Assembly (NCBI GenBank): GCA_022008415.1
Contig: JAIRBC010000005.1
Span: forward strand, 62,001 to 126,000
DNA from: Cerina litoralis
GTDB taxonomy: Bacteria > Bacteroidota > Bacteroidia > Flavobacteriales > Flavobacteriaceae
Reading direction: 5' to 3'
Length of the DNA stretch: 64,000 nt
The notes beneath the pieces were generated by a model that had not been told where the DNA came from, ran no database searches, and saw only the letters and a program-made list of their open reading frames with translations. This document shows, piece after piece, positions 51,181-59,189 of this stretch. Position numbers and translations under genes: made by a program. Each line of letters starts with the position of its first letter. Within the stretch, counting starts at the first letter, position 1.

Positions 51181-52953
51181 ATGCATGAACTCACTCGTTT
51201 GTTTGATTTTCCTTACTACCAGTTGGAAAAATTCAACTTAAAAAATTCACTTGTCACAAAATATAACGGAGAATGGATATCCACTTCAACGACAGAATAC
51301 CTGGACAAAGCGAATGCCATTAGCCGTGGACTCCTGCGGCTTGGGGTACGTCCCAACGATAAAATTGCCGTTATCTCCATGAACAACCGTACGGAATGGA
51401 ACATCATGGATATAGGGATAATGCAATTGGGGGCACAAAACGTTCCTATTTACCCCACGATTTCCGAAGGGGACTACGAGTATATCCTAAACCATTCGGA
51501 ATCCAAATATTGTTTTGTTTCCTGTGATGAGGTTTTACAGAAAGTAAAGGCGATACAGGCCAAAACACCCAAATTAAAAGAAGTGTATTCCTTTGATCAA
51601 CTTACGAATTGCAAGAATTGGAGCGAGGTGCTAAAACTGGGTGCCGACACGGAAAACCAAGCAGAAGTGGAAAAACTAAAGGATGCTGTAAAGCCCGGTG
51701 ATCTGGCCACCTTGATCTATACCTCCGGTACCACAGGTAAGCCCAAAGGGGTAATGCTCTCCCATGACAACGTGGTGAGCAATGCCTTGGAGAGTTCCAA
51801 ACGACTTCCCATTAACGATGGCGAAACTAAGGCCCTAAGCTTTTTACCCGTGTGCCATATTTACGAACGTATGTTAATGTATCTCTATCAATATAGGGGG
51901 GTTACCATATATTTTGCCGAATCCTTGGACAAGATCAGCGATAATCTCAAAGAAACATCTCCCCATGTCATGACCGCGGTGCCCCGACTCCTGGAAAAGG
52001 TGTACGACAAAATCTTTGCCAAGGGCGCCGAGCTTTCGGGGATCAAGAAAAAATTATTCTTTTGGGCCGTGGAACTTGGCCTACGGTACGAGCCTTACGG
52101 TCAGAATGGTTGGTGGTACGAACGGCAACTGGCACTGGCCCGCAAATTGATCTTTAGCAAGTGGAAGGAGGGACTTGGCGGCAATCTTTCGTTGATAGCA
52201 TCGGGTAGCGCAGCATTGCAGCCCCGGTTGGCGCGTATTTTCAACGCCGCGGAATTTGGTCTTATGGAGGGCTATGGCCTTACCGAGACTTCTCCCGTTG
52301 TTTCGGTAAACGACATGAGGGACGGCGGCTTTAGGATCGGGACCGTAGGAAAACTGATCGGCCGTACCGAAGTGAAAATTGCCCCGGATGGCGAAATCTG
52401 TGTCAAGGGACCCCAGGTAATGATGGGATATTACAAAGACCCCGAAAGAACCGCAGATGTTATCAAAGATGGCTATTTCCATACCGGGGATATCGGGGAG
52501 ATCGATTCCGACGGCTTCCTTAAGATAACCGATAGAAAAAAGGAGATGTTCAAAACATCCGGAGGTAAATATGTAGCCCCCCAATTGTTGGAAAATAGAT
52601 TTAAACAATCCCGATTTATTGAACAGATCATGGTGGTTGGTGAAGGCGAAAAAATGCCCGCTGCCCTCATACAGCCCGATTTTGAATTTCTAAAGAGTTG
52701 GGCAAAACGGAACCAATTGGAATATTCTTCCAACAAGGAACTGGTCTCCAACGAAATGGTTATAGCCCGTTTTCAGGAAGAGGTAGACAAGGCCAATGAG
52801 AATTTTGCGAAATGGGAAAAGGTAAAACAATTTCGGCTAACCCCCGATGTCTGGAGCGTAGACCAAGGTCACCTTACCCCTACCATGAAATTGAAGCGCA
52901 AGGTAATCAAGGAAATCTATATCGATCTGTATAATTCAATTTATGGTCATTAA
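51181..52953 (+). CDS. Long-chain acyl-CoA synthetase (AMP-forming)
   Basis: A 590-residue adenylate-forming enzyme activating fatty acids to acyl-CoA. The P-loop LIYTSGTTGKPKGVMLSH is at about residues 179-196, the second motif GYGLTETSPVVS at about 361-372, and the hinge region YFHTGDIGEIDSDGFLKITDRKKEMFKTSGGKYVAP at about 435-470. It stands at the head of a beta-oxidation region that continues with MarR, FadN, FadA and FadE, so it should provide the acyl-CoA substrates. Confidence 0.92.
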   Translation: MHELTRLFDFPYYQLEKFNLKNSLVTKYNGEWISTSTTEYLDKANAISRGLLRLGVRPNDKIAVISMNNRTEWNIMDIGIMQLGAQNVPIYPTISEGDYEYILNHSESKYCFVSCDEVLQKVKAIQAKTPKLKEVYSFDQLTNCKNWSEVLKLGADTENQAEVEKLKDAVKPGDLATLIYTSGTTGKPKGVMLSHDNVVSNALESSKRLPINDGETKALSFLPVCHIYERMLMYLYQYRGVTIYFAESLDKISDNLKETSPHVMTAVPRLLEKVYDKIFAKGAELSGIKKKLFFWAVELGLRYEPYGQNGWWYERQLALARKLIFSKWKEGLGGNLSLIASGSAALQPRLARIFNAAEFGLMEGYGLTETSPVVSVNDMRDGGFRIGTVGKLIGRTEVKIAPDGEICVKGPQVMMGYYKDPERTADVIKDGYFHTGDIGEIDSDGFLKITDRKKEMFKTSGGKYVAPQLLENRFKQSRFIEQIMVVGEGEKMPAALIQPDFEFLKSWAKRNQLEYSSNKELVSNEMVIARFQEEVDKANENFAKWEKVKQFRLTPDVWSVDQGHLTPTMKLKRKVIKEIYIDLYNSIYGH

Positions 52954-53040
52954 TGGATTTCTAAGGGAAGTGCCAATAGATTCAGGAAAAAAAAGTTGAC
53001 CTATTTAAAATCGATAGTTAATTCCTTAAAACAAGACCCC

Positions 53041-54129
53041 ATGAAAAAAGATAGAAGGATATTCCTGCAACAGGCAGGAATTATAGCAGCCGCCACCGCG
53101 TTTACGCCCAACGTCCTTTGGCCGGCTACCCGGCCCAAAAAAGAAAAACTGGGAGTCGCTTTAGTTGGTTTGGGATATTACAGCACCGATTTGTTGGCAC
53201 CTGCACTACAGTTGACCCAGAATTGCGAGTTAAAGGGAATCGTAACCGGAAGCCCGGAAAAAATTCCCGTTTGGAAGAAAAAATATGGACTAGAGGACAA
53301 AAACATATATGATTACCGAAGTTTTGACAGCATAGCCAACAATCCGGATATCGATGTGGTCTATGTGGTTTTACCACCCTCCATGCATGCGGAATATACC
53401 ATAAGGGCCGCCAAGGCCGGTAAACACGTTTGGTGCGAAAAACCGATGGCTCCTTCGGTAGCCGATTGTGAAGCAATGATAAAAGCTTGCAAGGATAATA
53501 ACGTAAAATTGGCTATAGGTTACCGCTGCCAACACGACCCCAACGTGCAGGCCTATATGAAGGTAGGTAAGGAAAGAACATTTGGGCAGGTGAAAATGAT
53601 CGCATCGGCCGCGGGGTATTTCGATGGCCGGACCGATCACTGGAAACAAAAAAAGTCTATGGGCGGTGGCGCCATGGGCGATATGGGGGTCTATGCACTC
53701 CAGGGCGCACGTTTGGCGACTGGGGAAGAACCAATTTCAGTACTGGCACAATCCTTTACCACCCGGCCCAATATTTATAAAGAGGTAGAAGAAACCATGA
53801 TGTTTCAACTGGAATTCCCGAGTGGGGCACGAGCTGCCTGCCATACCAGTTTTGGGATCAATATGAACTACCTGCGTATTAATTATGAAAAAGGCTGGCT
53901 ACAGATGCAGCCCCAATCGGCCTACAACGGAATTCGGGGGAGCATGTCCGATGGAACGGATATAAATTTTCCGATCAAAAACCAACAGGCCAAACAAATG
54001 GACGAAGATGCCGATGCCTTGATGAACCACAAGGCCCTTATTGCACCGGGAGAAGAAGGCCTGCGCGATATTCGCGTGGTAGAGGCAATTTATAAGTCTG
54101 CCTCAGAGGATTGTCTGGTGCACCTATAA
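53041..54129 (+). CDS. Gfo/Idh/MocA family oxidoreductase with export signal
   Basis: A 362-residue NAD(P)-dependent dehydrogenase-like protein. The start at 53041 (MKKDRRIFLQQAGIIAAATAF) gives a Tat-type signal; a TTG at 52996 would add only spacer. The Rossmann motif is VALVGLGYYSTDL, and the family EKP motif reads WCEKPMAPS at about residues 123-131. Such exported members are common with sugar genes in Bacteroidota. It lies between the acyl-CoA ligase and MarR genes, a context that does not explain it. A truncated relative lies at 46069. Confidence 0.86.
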   Translation: MKKDRRIFLQQAGIIAAATAFTPNVLWPATRPKKEKLGVALVGLGYYSTDLLAPALQLTQNCELKGIVTGSPEKIPVWKKKYGLEDKNIYDYRSFDSIANNPDIDVVYVVLPPSMHAEYTIRAAKAGKHVWCEKPMAPSVADCEAMIKACKDNNVKLAIGYRCQHDPNVQAYMKVGKERTFGQVKMIASAAGYFDGRTDHWKQKKSMGGGAMGDMGVYALQGARLATGEEPISVLAQSFTTRPNIYKEVEETMMFQLEFPSGARAACHTSFGINMNYLRINYEKGWLQMQPQSAYNGIRGSMSDGTDINFPIKNQQAKQMDEDADALMNHKALIAPGEEGLRDIRVVEAIYKSASEDCLVHL

Positions 54130-54168
54130 ATGCTTTCAATTCCAACTCGGTCGATTTCAACTTTTGCC

Positions 54169-54209
54169 AATTTTTATTATGCATGCATAATAAAAATTCA
54201 CTATATTTG
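54169..54209 (+). promoter_or_regulatory. MarR promoter with a perfect 30-bp palindrome
   Basis: Positions 54169-54198 read AATTTTTATTATGCA followed by its exact reverse complement, a perfect 15+15 palindrome. TATATTTG (54202-54209), a perfect -7 element, begins 3 nt later, and the ATG at 54229 follows after 19 nt. The palindrome covers the -33 region, so the MarR protein encoded next is likely to repress its own gene and the fad genes behind it. Confidence 0.7.
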
Positions 54210-54228
54210 GGTCACGACCAGCAAACGT

Positions 54229-54684
54229 ATGAGGGAAACTACTATCGATTATGCGCTACGGGCTACATGGCAGGCCGTGGCAAGAATGTACAACGAGGAG
54301 GCAAAAAACTTTAATTCTACAATGGCAATCGGTTTTACCCTGTTGAGCATTGATCCAAAAACGGGTACGCCATCAACCGCCTTGGGGCCAAAAATGGGTA
54401 TGGAAGCTACCAGTTTATCAAGAATATTGAAAAGCATGGAGCTAAAAGGATTTATTGAGCGAAGGCCCAACCCACTTGATGGGCGAGGGGTTCTTATACA
54501 CCTTACTCCATTGGGACTTGCAAAAAGAAAGGTTTCCAAAGATGCGGTTTTAAGGTTCAATGAGGTAGTTAGGGATAAGGTGAGCGAAGAAAAACTGGAT
54601 TATTTTTTCGATGTAATGGAAATAATCAACAAGTTGATTTCCGACAGAAAAATATTCACAATAGACTCTAATACAATAAAATAA
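54229..54684 (+). CDS. MarR family transcriptional regulator of the fad operon
   Basis: A 151-residue winged-helix regulator. The start at 54229 (MRETTIDYALRATWQAVARMYN) fits the promoter; a longer frame from 54130 runs through the operator. The DNA-binding part is about residues 55-100 (ATSLSRILKSMELKGFIERRPNPLDGRGVLIHLT), with the beta-wing typical of MarR. The fadN gene begins 10 nt downstream. Acyl-CoA or fatty acid is a plausible ligand by context. Confidence 0.88.
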   Translation: MRETTIDYALRATWQAVARMYNEEAKNFNSTMAIGFTLLSIDPKTGTPSTALGPKMGMEATSLSRILKSMELKGFIERRPNPLDGRGVLIHLTPLGLAKRKVSKDAVLRFNEVVRDKVSEEKLDYFFDVMEIINKLISDRKIFTIDSNTIK

Positions 54685-54694
54685 GGTATTATCT

Positions 54695-57100
54695 ATGAAC
54701 AAACACATTAATAATGTAGCGGTAATAGGTTCTGGAATTATGGGCAGTGGAATCGCTTGCCATTTTGCAAATATCGGTGTCGAGGTTTTGTTACTGGATA
54801 TCGTTCCAAGAGAATTAAACGACAAGGAAAAGGCCAAAGGACTTACCTTACAGGACAAAGCGGTACGCAACCGATTGGTCAACGATTCGTTGGCGGCATC
54901 GCTCAAATCCAAGCCCTCCCCAATATATCATCCCAAGTTTGCTTCCCGTATAACCACAGGGAATTTAGAGGACGACATAGCTAAAGTTGCCCAAGTAGAC
55001 TGGATCATTGAGGTGGTGGTAGAGCGTCTTGACATTAAGAAAAAGGTCTTCGATAATTTGGAAAAACACAGGACCCCAGGCACGTTGATCACGTCCAACA
55101 CTTCGGGTATCCCCATTAAATTTATGAGCGAAGGCCGAAGTGAGGATTTCCAACAACATTTTTGTGGCACCCACTTTTTTAATCCACCGCGCTATTTAAA
55201 GTTGTTCGAAATAATCCCCGGGCCCAAAACCTCTAAAGAGGTGTTGGCTTTCCTGGATAATTACGGAGAGCAGTTTTTGGGCAAGACATCGGTCGTAGCC
55301 AAGGATACGCCAGCTTTTATTGGAAATCGAATCGGTATTTTTAGCATTATGAGTCTTTTCCATACCGTTAAGGAGATGGGATTGACGGTAGAGGAAATCG
55401 ATAAATTGACGGGTCCGGTTATCGGACGGCCCAAATCGGCCACCTTCCGGACCGTCGATGTTGTGGGTCTGGATACCTTGGTCCACGTGGCCAACGGAAT
55501 TTATGAAAACTGTCCCAAAGATGAAAAGCACGAGCATTTCAAACTCCCGCAATTCATCGAGACCCTGATGGAAAACAAATGGTTGGGAAGCAAAACAGGA
55601 CAGGGGTTCTACAAGAAAGTAAAAAAAGAGGATGGGTCTAGCGAAATCCTGACCTTGGATTTGGACTCTATGGAGTACCGTTCCAAAAAAAGTGCCAAGT
55701 TCGCCACTTTAGAACTGACAAAGTCTATTGATAAGGTCATAGACCGCTTTAACGTTTTGGCCGACGGTAACGACAAAGCGGGCGAGTTTTACCGAAAGAG
55801 TTTTGGGGCGCTCTTCGCCTATGTATCCCACCGTATCCCCGAAATTACGGACGAACTTTATAAAATAGACGATGCCATGAAAGCCGGATTTGGCTGGGAG
55901 CACGGACCTTTCCAGATTTGGGACGCTATTGGAGTGGAGAAAGGCCTGGAACTAATAAAAAGTGAAGGGAACAAACCAGCCGATTGGGTAAACGAGATGT
56001 TGGCATCTGGCAATAAATCCTTCTATTCGGTAAAGGATGGCGCCACCTTTTTCTATAGTATTCCAAAGAAATCCATGGAAAAAGTACCCGGTCAGGATGC
56101 TTTTATCATTTTGGACAATATCCGAAAATCTAATGAAGTCTTTAAGAATAGCGGTGTTGTTGTTGAGGATTTAGGGGACGGAATTCTCAATGTGGAATTT
56201 CAATCCAAAATGAACACCATAGGGGGCGATGTATTGGCCGGTCTCAATAAGGCCATCGGTTTAGCCGAAAAGGATTTTCAAGGACTTGTTGTCGGGAATC
56301 AAGCGGCCAACTTTTCGGTTGGGGCGAATATCGGAATGATTTTTATGATGGCCGTAGAGCAGGAGTACGACGAACTGAACATGGCCATAAAAATGTTTCA
56401 GGATACCATGATGCGCATGCGCTATTCCTCTATTCCTACCGTATCGGCACCACATGGCATGACCCTTGGCGGTGGCTGTGAATTGTCCCTACATGCCGAT
56501 AAGGTCGTGGCAGCTGCAGAAACATATATCGGACTCGTTGAGTTTGGCGTCGGGGTAATCCCTGGGGGCGGAGGCTCCAAGGAAATGGCCTTAAGGGCAT
56601 CCGACACCTTCCGTAAGAATGACGTGGAATTAAATGTGTTACAAGAATATTTCCTGACCATCGGGATGGCCAAGGTGTCCACCTCTGCCTATGAAGCCTA
56701 TGATTTGGGCATCCTTCAACACGGCAAGGATATTGTCGTAGTAAACAAGGACCGGCAAATCGCCACAGCAAAGGCCCATGCCAAATTAATGGCGGAAGCT
56801 GGCTATACAAAACCCATCAAAAGAAAGGATGTAAAAGTATTGGGCAAGCAGGCCCTGGGTATGTTTCTTGTGGGAACGGATTCTATGGAAGCCGGAAAAT
56901 ACATTTCCGAACACGACAAAAAAATAGCTAATAAACTAGCCTATGTCATGGCAGGTGGTGATCTGTCCGAAGCCTCCCTTGTCACCGAACAGTATTTGTT
57001 AGACCTGGAACGGGAAGCATTTTTATCGCTCTGCACGGAAAAGAAGACCTTGGAAAGGATACAGCATATGCTTAAGACCGGTAAGCCGTTGAGAAATTAA
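54695..57100 (+). CDS. fadN: 3-hydroxyacyl-CoA dehydrogenase/enoyl-CoA hydratase (FadN-type)
   Basis: An 801-residue bifunctional beta-oxidation enzyme. The dehydrogenase comes first, with the NAD motif GSGIMGSGIACHFA at residues 12-25 and the catalytic region GTHFFNPPRYLKLFEI; the hydratase follows (about 470-680), with GMTLGGGCELSLHADKVVAA and VEFGVGVIPGGGG supplying the two glutamates. This order is that of B. subtilis FadN rather than E. coli FadB. The genes continue with fadA and fadE, the same order as fadNAE of Bacillus. Confidence 0.92.
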   Translation: MNKHINNVAVIGSGIMGSGIACHFANIGVEVLLLDIVPRELNDKEKAKGLTLQDKAVRNRLVNDSLAASLKSKPSPIYHPKFASRITTGNLEDDIAKVAQVDWIIEVVVERLDIKKKVFDNLEKHRTPGTLITSNTSGIPIKFMSEGRSEDFQQHFCGTHFFNPPRYLKLFEIIPGPKTSKEVLAFLDNYGEQFLGKTSVVAKDTPAFIGNRIGIFSIMSLFHTVKEMGLTVEEIDKLTGPVIGRPKSATFRTVDVVGLDTLVHVANGIYENCPKDEKHEHFKLPQFIETLMENKWLGSKTGQGFYKKVKKEDGSSEILTLDLDSMEYRSKKSAKFATLELTKSIDKVIDRFNVLADGNDKAGEFYRKSFGALFAYVSHRIPEITDELYKIDDAMKAGFGWEHGPFQIWDAIGVEKGLELIKSEGNKPADWVNEMLASGNKSFYSVKDGATFFYSIPKKSMEKVPGQDAFIILDNIRKSNEVFKNSGVVVEDLGDGILNVEFQSKMNTIGGDVLAGLNKAIGLAEKDFQGLVVGNQAANFSVGANIGMIFMMAVEQEYDELNMAIKMFQDTMMRMRYSSIPTVSAPHGMTLGGGCELSLHADKVVAAAETYIGLVEFGVGVIPGGGGSKEMALRASDTFRKNDVELNVLQEYFLTIGMAKVSTSAYEAYDLGILQHGKDIVVVNKDRQIATAKAHAKLMAEAGYTKPIKRKDVKVLGKQALGMFLVGTDSMEAGKYISEHDKKIANKLAYVMAGGDLSEASLVTEQYLLDLEREAFLSLCTEKKTLERIQHMLKTGKPLRN

Positions 57101-57110
57101 ATTTCAGAAA

Positions 57111-57529
57111 CTAGATAGCTAGAGACTAGAAACTGGACAAAGGGCAGGCATAATTTCAAAAAATTAAAGATTTGGCAAGAAAGTATTAAGTTGGTTGGTA
57201 TCAGCTATAAGATGACAAGGACTTTTCCAGATTTTGAGCTTTACAACTTAACAAGTCAAATGAATCGATGTGCTGTATCAATACCTTCTAATATTTCAGA
57301 AGGTTCAAGTAAAAGTACTGAAAGACATTTTAAGAAATATTTAGAAAATAGTCTTGGCTCAGCATTTGAATGGGAAACACAATTAATTGTTTCTTATAAC
57401 GAGGGATACATCAATAAAGACTAATTTGATGAATTGGAAGATAAAATTTTGCAAATTCAAAAAATGATAGGATCATTTATGAACCATTGAGGAGAATAAT
57501 AGTCTAGTTTCTAGACTCTAGACATCTAG
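57111..57529. mobile_element. Inverted-repeat-bounded four-helix-bundle element (copy 1)
   Basis: The fadN-fadA gap contains a 351-nt decayed gene bracketed by 30-nt inverted repeats: left 57111-57140 and right 57500-57529. Read on the same strand, 25 of 30 bases agree; both have TAGA words stepping 8, 7 and 7 nt, e.g. CTAGAGACTAGAAACTGGAC on the left and CTAGAGTCTAGAAACTAGAC on the right. No target-site duplication was evident. Mobility is inferred from this structure and from relatives of the end sequence elsewhere. Confidence 0.5.
57140..57490 (+). pseudogene. Four-helix-bundle (23S rRNA intervening sequence) protein, decayed copy 1
   Basis: Family TIGR02436-type four-helix-bundle protein. 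Readable translation begins KGRHNFKKLKIWQESIKLV and includes YNLTSQMNRCAVSIPSNISE and SLGSAFEWETQLIVSYNEG, which are signature segments. The ATG is lost (a T is missing compared with the second copy, AAAGGG versus AAATGGG), and a TAA at 57422-57424 stands where the other copy has CAA; the frame otherwise continues to TGA at 57488. Family members are encoded in intervening sequences of 23S rRNA genes in some bacteria and as free genes in many others; their function is unclear. Confidence 0.8.
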
Positions 57530-57558
57530 AGTCTCATTTTCAAAATCACATTAGAACC

Positions 57559-58752
57559 ATGAACAGAACAGCATACATAGTTTCCGCTTACCGCACCGCC
57601 GTAGGCAAAGCGCCCAGAGGGGTTTTTAGGTTTAAACGACCAGATGAACTGGCGGCCGAGGTCATACAGCACTTGATGAACGAAGTGCCCCAGCTAGATA
57701 AGAAACGGATCGATGACGTTATCGTGGGCAACGCTATGCCCGAAGCCGAACAAGGTTTGAACGTGGCACGGCTTATTTCGCTCATGGGATTGAAGATCGA
57801 GGATATTCCAGGGGTGACCGTCAATCGCTATTGTGCCTCGGGACTGGAAACCATTGGTATTGCCACCGCAAAGATCCAGACTGGAATGGCCGACTGTATT
57901 CTAGCGGGCGGAGCAGAAAGCATGAGCTACATCCCCATGGGAGGCTACAAACCCGTTCCCGATTATACAATGGCCAAAGAGGGAAAAGAGAGCTACTATT
58001 GGGGTATGGGACTTACCGCCGAAGCCGTGGCCCAACAATTCAAGGTTTCCAGGGAAGACCAGGACAAATTCGCTTTTAATTCCCACCAAAAAGCGTTAAA
58101 GGCACAGGAAGAAGACCGTTTCCAAGAGCAAATCGTACCGATTGAAGTGGAACAGACATTCGTAAATGCCTCCGGAAAAAAAGAAACCAAGAAATATACG
58201 GTTACCAAGGATGAAGGACCTCGTGCAGATACTTCCCTAGAGGTTCTGGCGAAACTGCGACCTGTTTTCGCGGCCGGTGGCAGTGTTACTGCGGGGAACT
58301 CCTCCCAAATGAGCGACGGGGCCGCCTTTGTATTGGTGATGAGCGAAGCTTTGGTAAAGGAATTGAAACTCGAGCCCATTGCACGACTCGTAAACTACGC
58401 TGCGGTAGGCGTTGAACCCCGGATTATGGGTATTGGCCCCGTAAAGGCGGTGCCAAAAGCCCTGAAACAAGCTGGGATAAAACTGGAAGACATTGAGTTG
58501 ATCGAACTCAACGAAGCGTTTGCCTCCCAGTCAATCGCCGTAATTCGGGAACTTGGACTCAACAATGAGATTGTAAACGTCAACGGTGGTGCCATAGCGT
58601 TAGGACATCCGTTGGGCTGTACCGGATCCAAGTTATCGGTTCAGTTGTTCGACGAAATGCGCAAGCGAAAATTAAACGGAAAATACGGCTTGGTAACCAT
58701 GTGCGTAGGTACGGGACAGGGCGCTGCAGGGGTTTATGAATTCCTTAAATAA
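57559..58752 (+). CDS. fadA: Acetyl-CoA C-acyltransferase (thiolase)
   Basis: A 397-residue thiolase closing the beta-oxidation cycle. The acyl-binding Cys lies in NRYCASGLETIG (about residue 92), GHPLGCTGS supplies the catalytic His, and the C-terminal Cys lies in VTMCVGTGQGAAGVYE. The length is normal. It lies between fadN and fadE, each boundary now carrying a degraded four-helix-bundle gene, which does not interrupt any fad reading frame. Confidence 0.94.
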   Translation: MNRTAYIVSAYRTAVGKAPRGVFRFKRPDELAAEVIQHLMNEVPQLDKKRIDDVIVGNAMPEAEQGLNVARLISLMGLKIEDIPGVTVNRYCASGLETIGIATAKIQTGMADCILAGGAESMSYIPMGGYKPVPDYTMAKEGKESYYWGMGLTAEAVAQQFKVSREDQDKFAFNSHQKALKAQEEDRFQEQIVPIEVEQTFVNASGKKETKKYTVTKDEGPRADTSLEVLAKLRPVFAAGGSVTAGNSSQMSDGAAFVLVMSEALVKELKLEPIARLVNYAAVGVEPRIMGIGPVKAVPKALKQAGIKLEDIELIELNEAFASQSIAVIRELGLNNEIVNVNGGAIALGHPLGCTGSKLSVQLFDEMRKRKLNGKYGLVTMCVGTGQGAAGVYEFLK

Positions 58753-58777
58753 GAGCCTAGAGCCTAGAGCCTAGACA
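58753..58777. repeat. Heptad repeat left of the second four-helix-bundle copy
   Basis: Three tandem CCTAGAG-type heptads just after the fadA stop codon and just before the ATG at 58782. The sequence after the decayed gene (about 59155-59180) carries the inverted equivalent (CTCTAAAG, GTCTAAAG), i.e. TTTAGAC and TTTAGAG heptads on the minus strand. Confidence 0.6.
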
Positions 58778-58781
58778 AAAA

Positions 58782-59139
58782 ATGGGAAGACATAACTTTA
58801 AAAGGCTTAAAATTTGGGAAGCGGGAATGAACTTAGTAGATGAATCCTATAAAATGGTTAGAACATTTCCGGATTTTGAACGATATAATCTTATATCACA
58901 ATTATTACGCTGTTCGGTTTCTATTCCGTCTAATATTGCGGAAGGAACGAGTAAATCTACAGATAAACATTTAAACAAATATGTTGAGGATAGCTGGGTT
59001 CGGCATTTGAATGGGAAACACAATTATTAATCGCCTTCGGGCAAAACTATATAGGAAAGAGCAATTTGAATTATTAGAAAATAAAATTCAGCAATAACAA
59101 CGAATGATCTCCGGATTTCAAGTAGGATTGAACCAATAG
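58782..59139 (+). pseudogene. Four-helix-bundle (23S rRNA intervening sequence) protein, decayed copy 2
   Basis: The frame opens normally with MGRHNFKRLKIWEAGMNLVD and QLLRCSVSIPSNIAEGTSKS. At about 58994 one T is missing (AGC-TGG instead of AGC-TTG-GG), which shifts into SWVRHLNGK and a stop at 59028; in the corrected frame SAFEWETQLLIAFGQNYIGK continues. A second single-base loss (near 59060) and an internal TAA follow before TAG at 59137. It is clearly related to the copy at 57140 but diverged in DNA sequence, so either two insertions or an old duplication. Confidence 0.8.
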
Positions 59140-59189
59140 TCTTGGTTTTCGTTTCTTGATTCCTGACTCTAAAGTCTAAAGAAAGATAC

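Noticed and set aside
57191-57424. Intact 77-residue four-helix-bundle gene with a TTG start
   Set aside because: Translation upstream of the TTG and downstream of the TAA keeps matching the second copy, so this is the middle of a broken gene rather than a complete short one.
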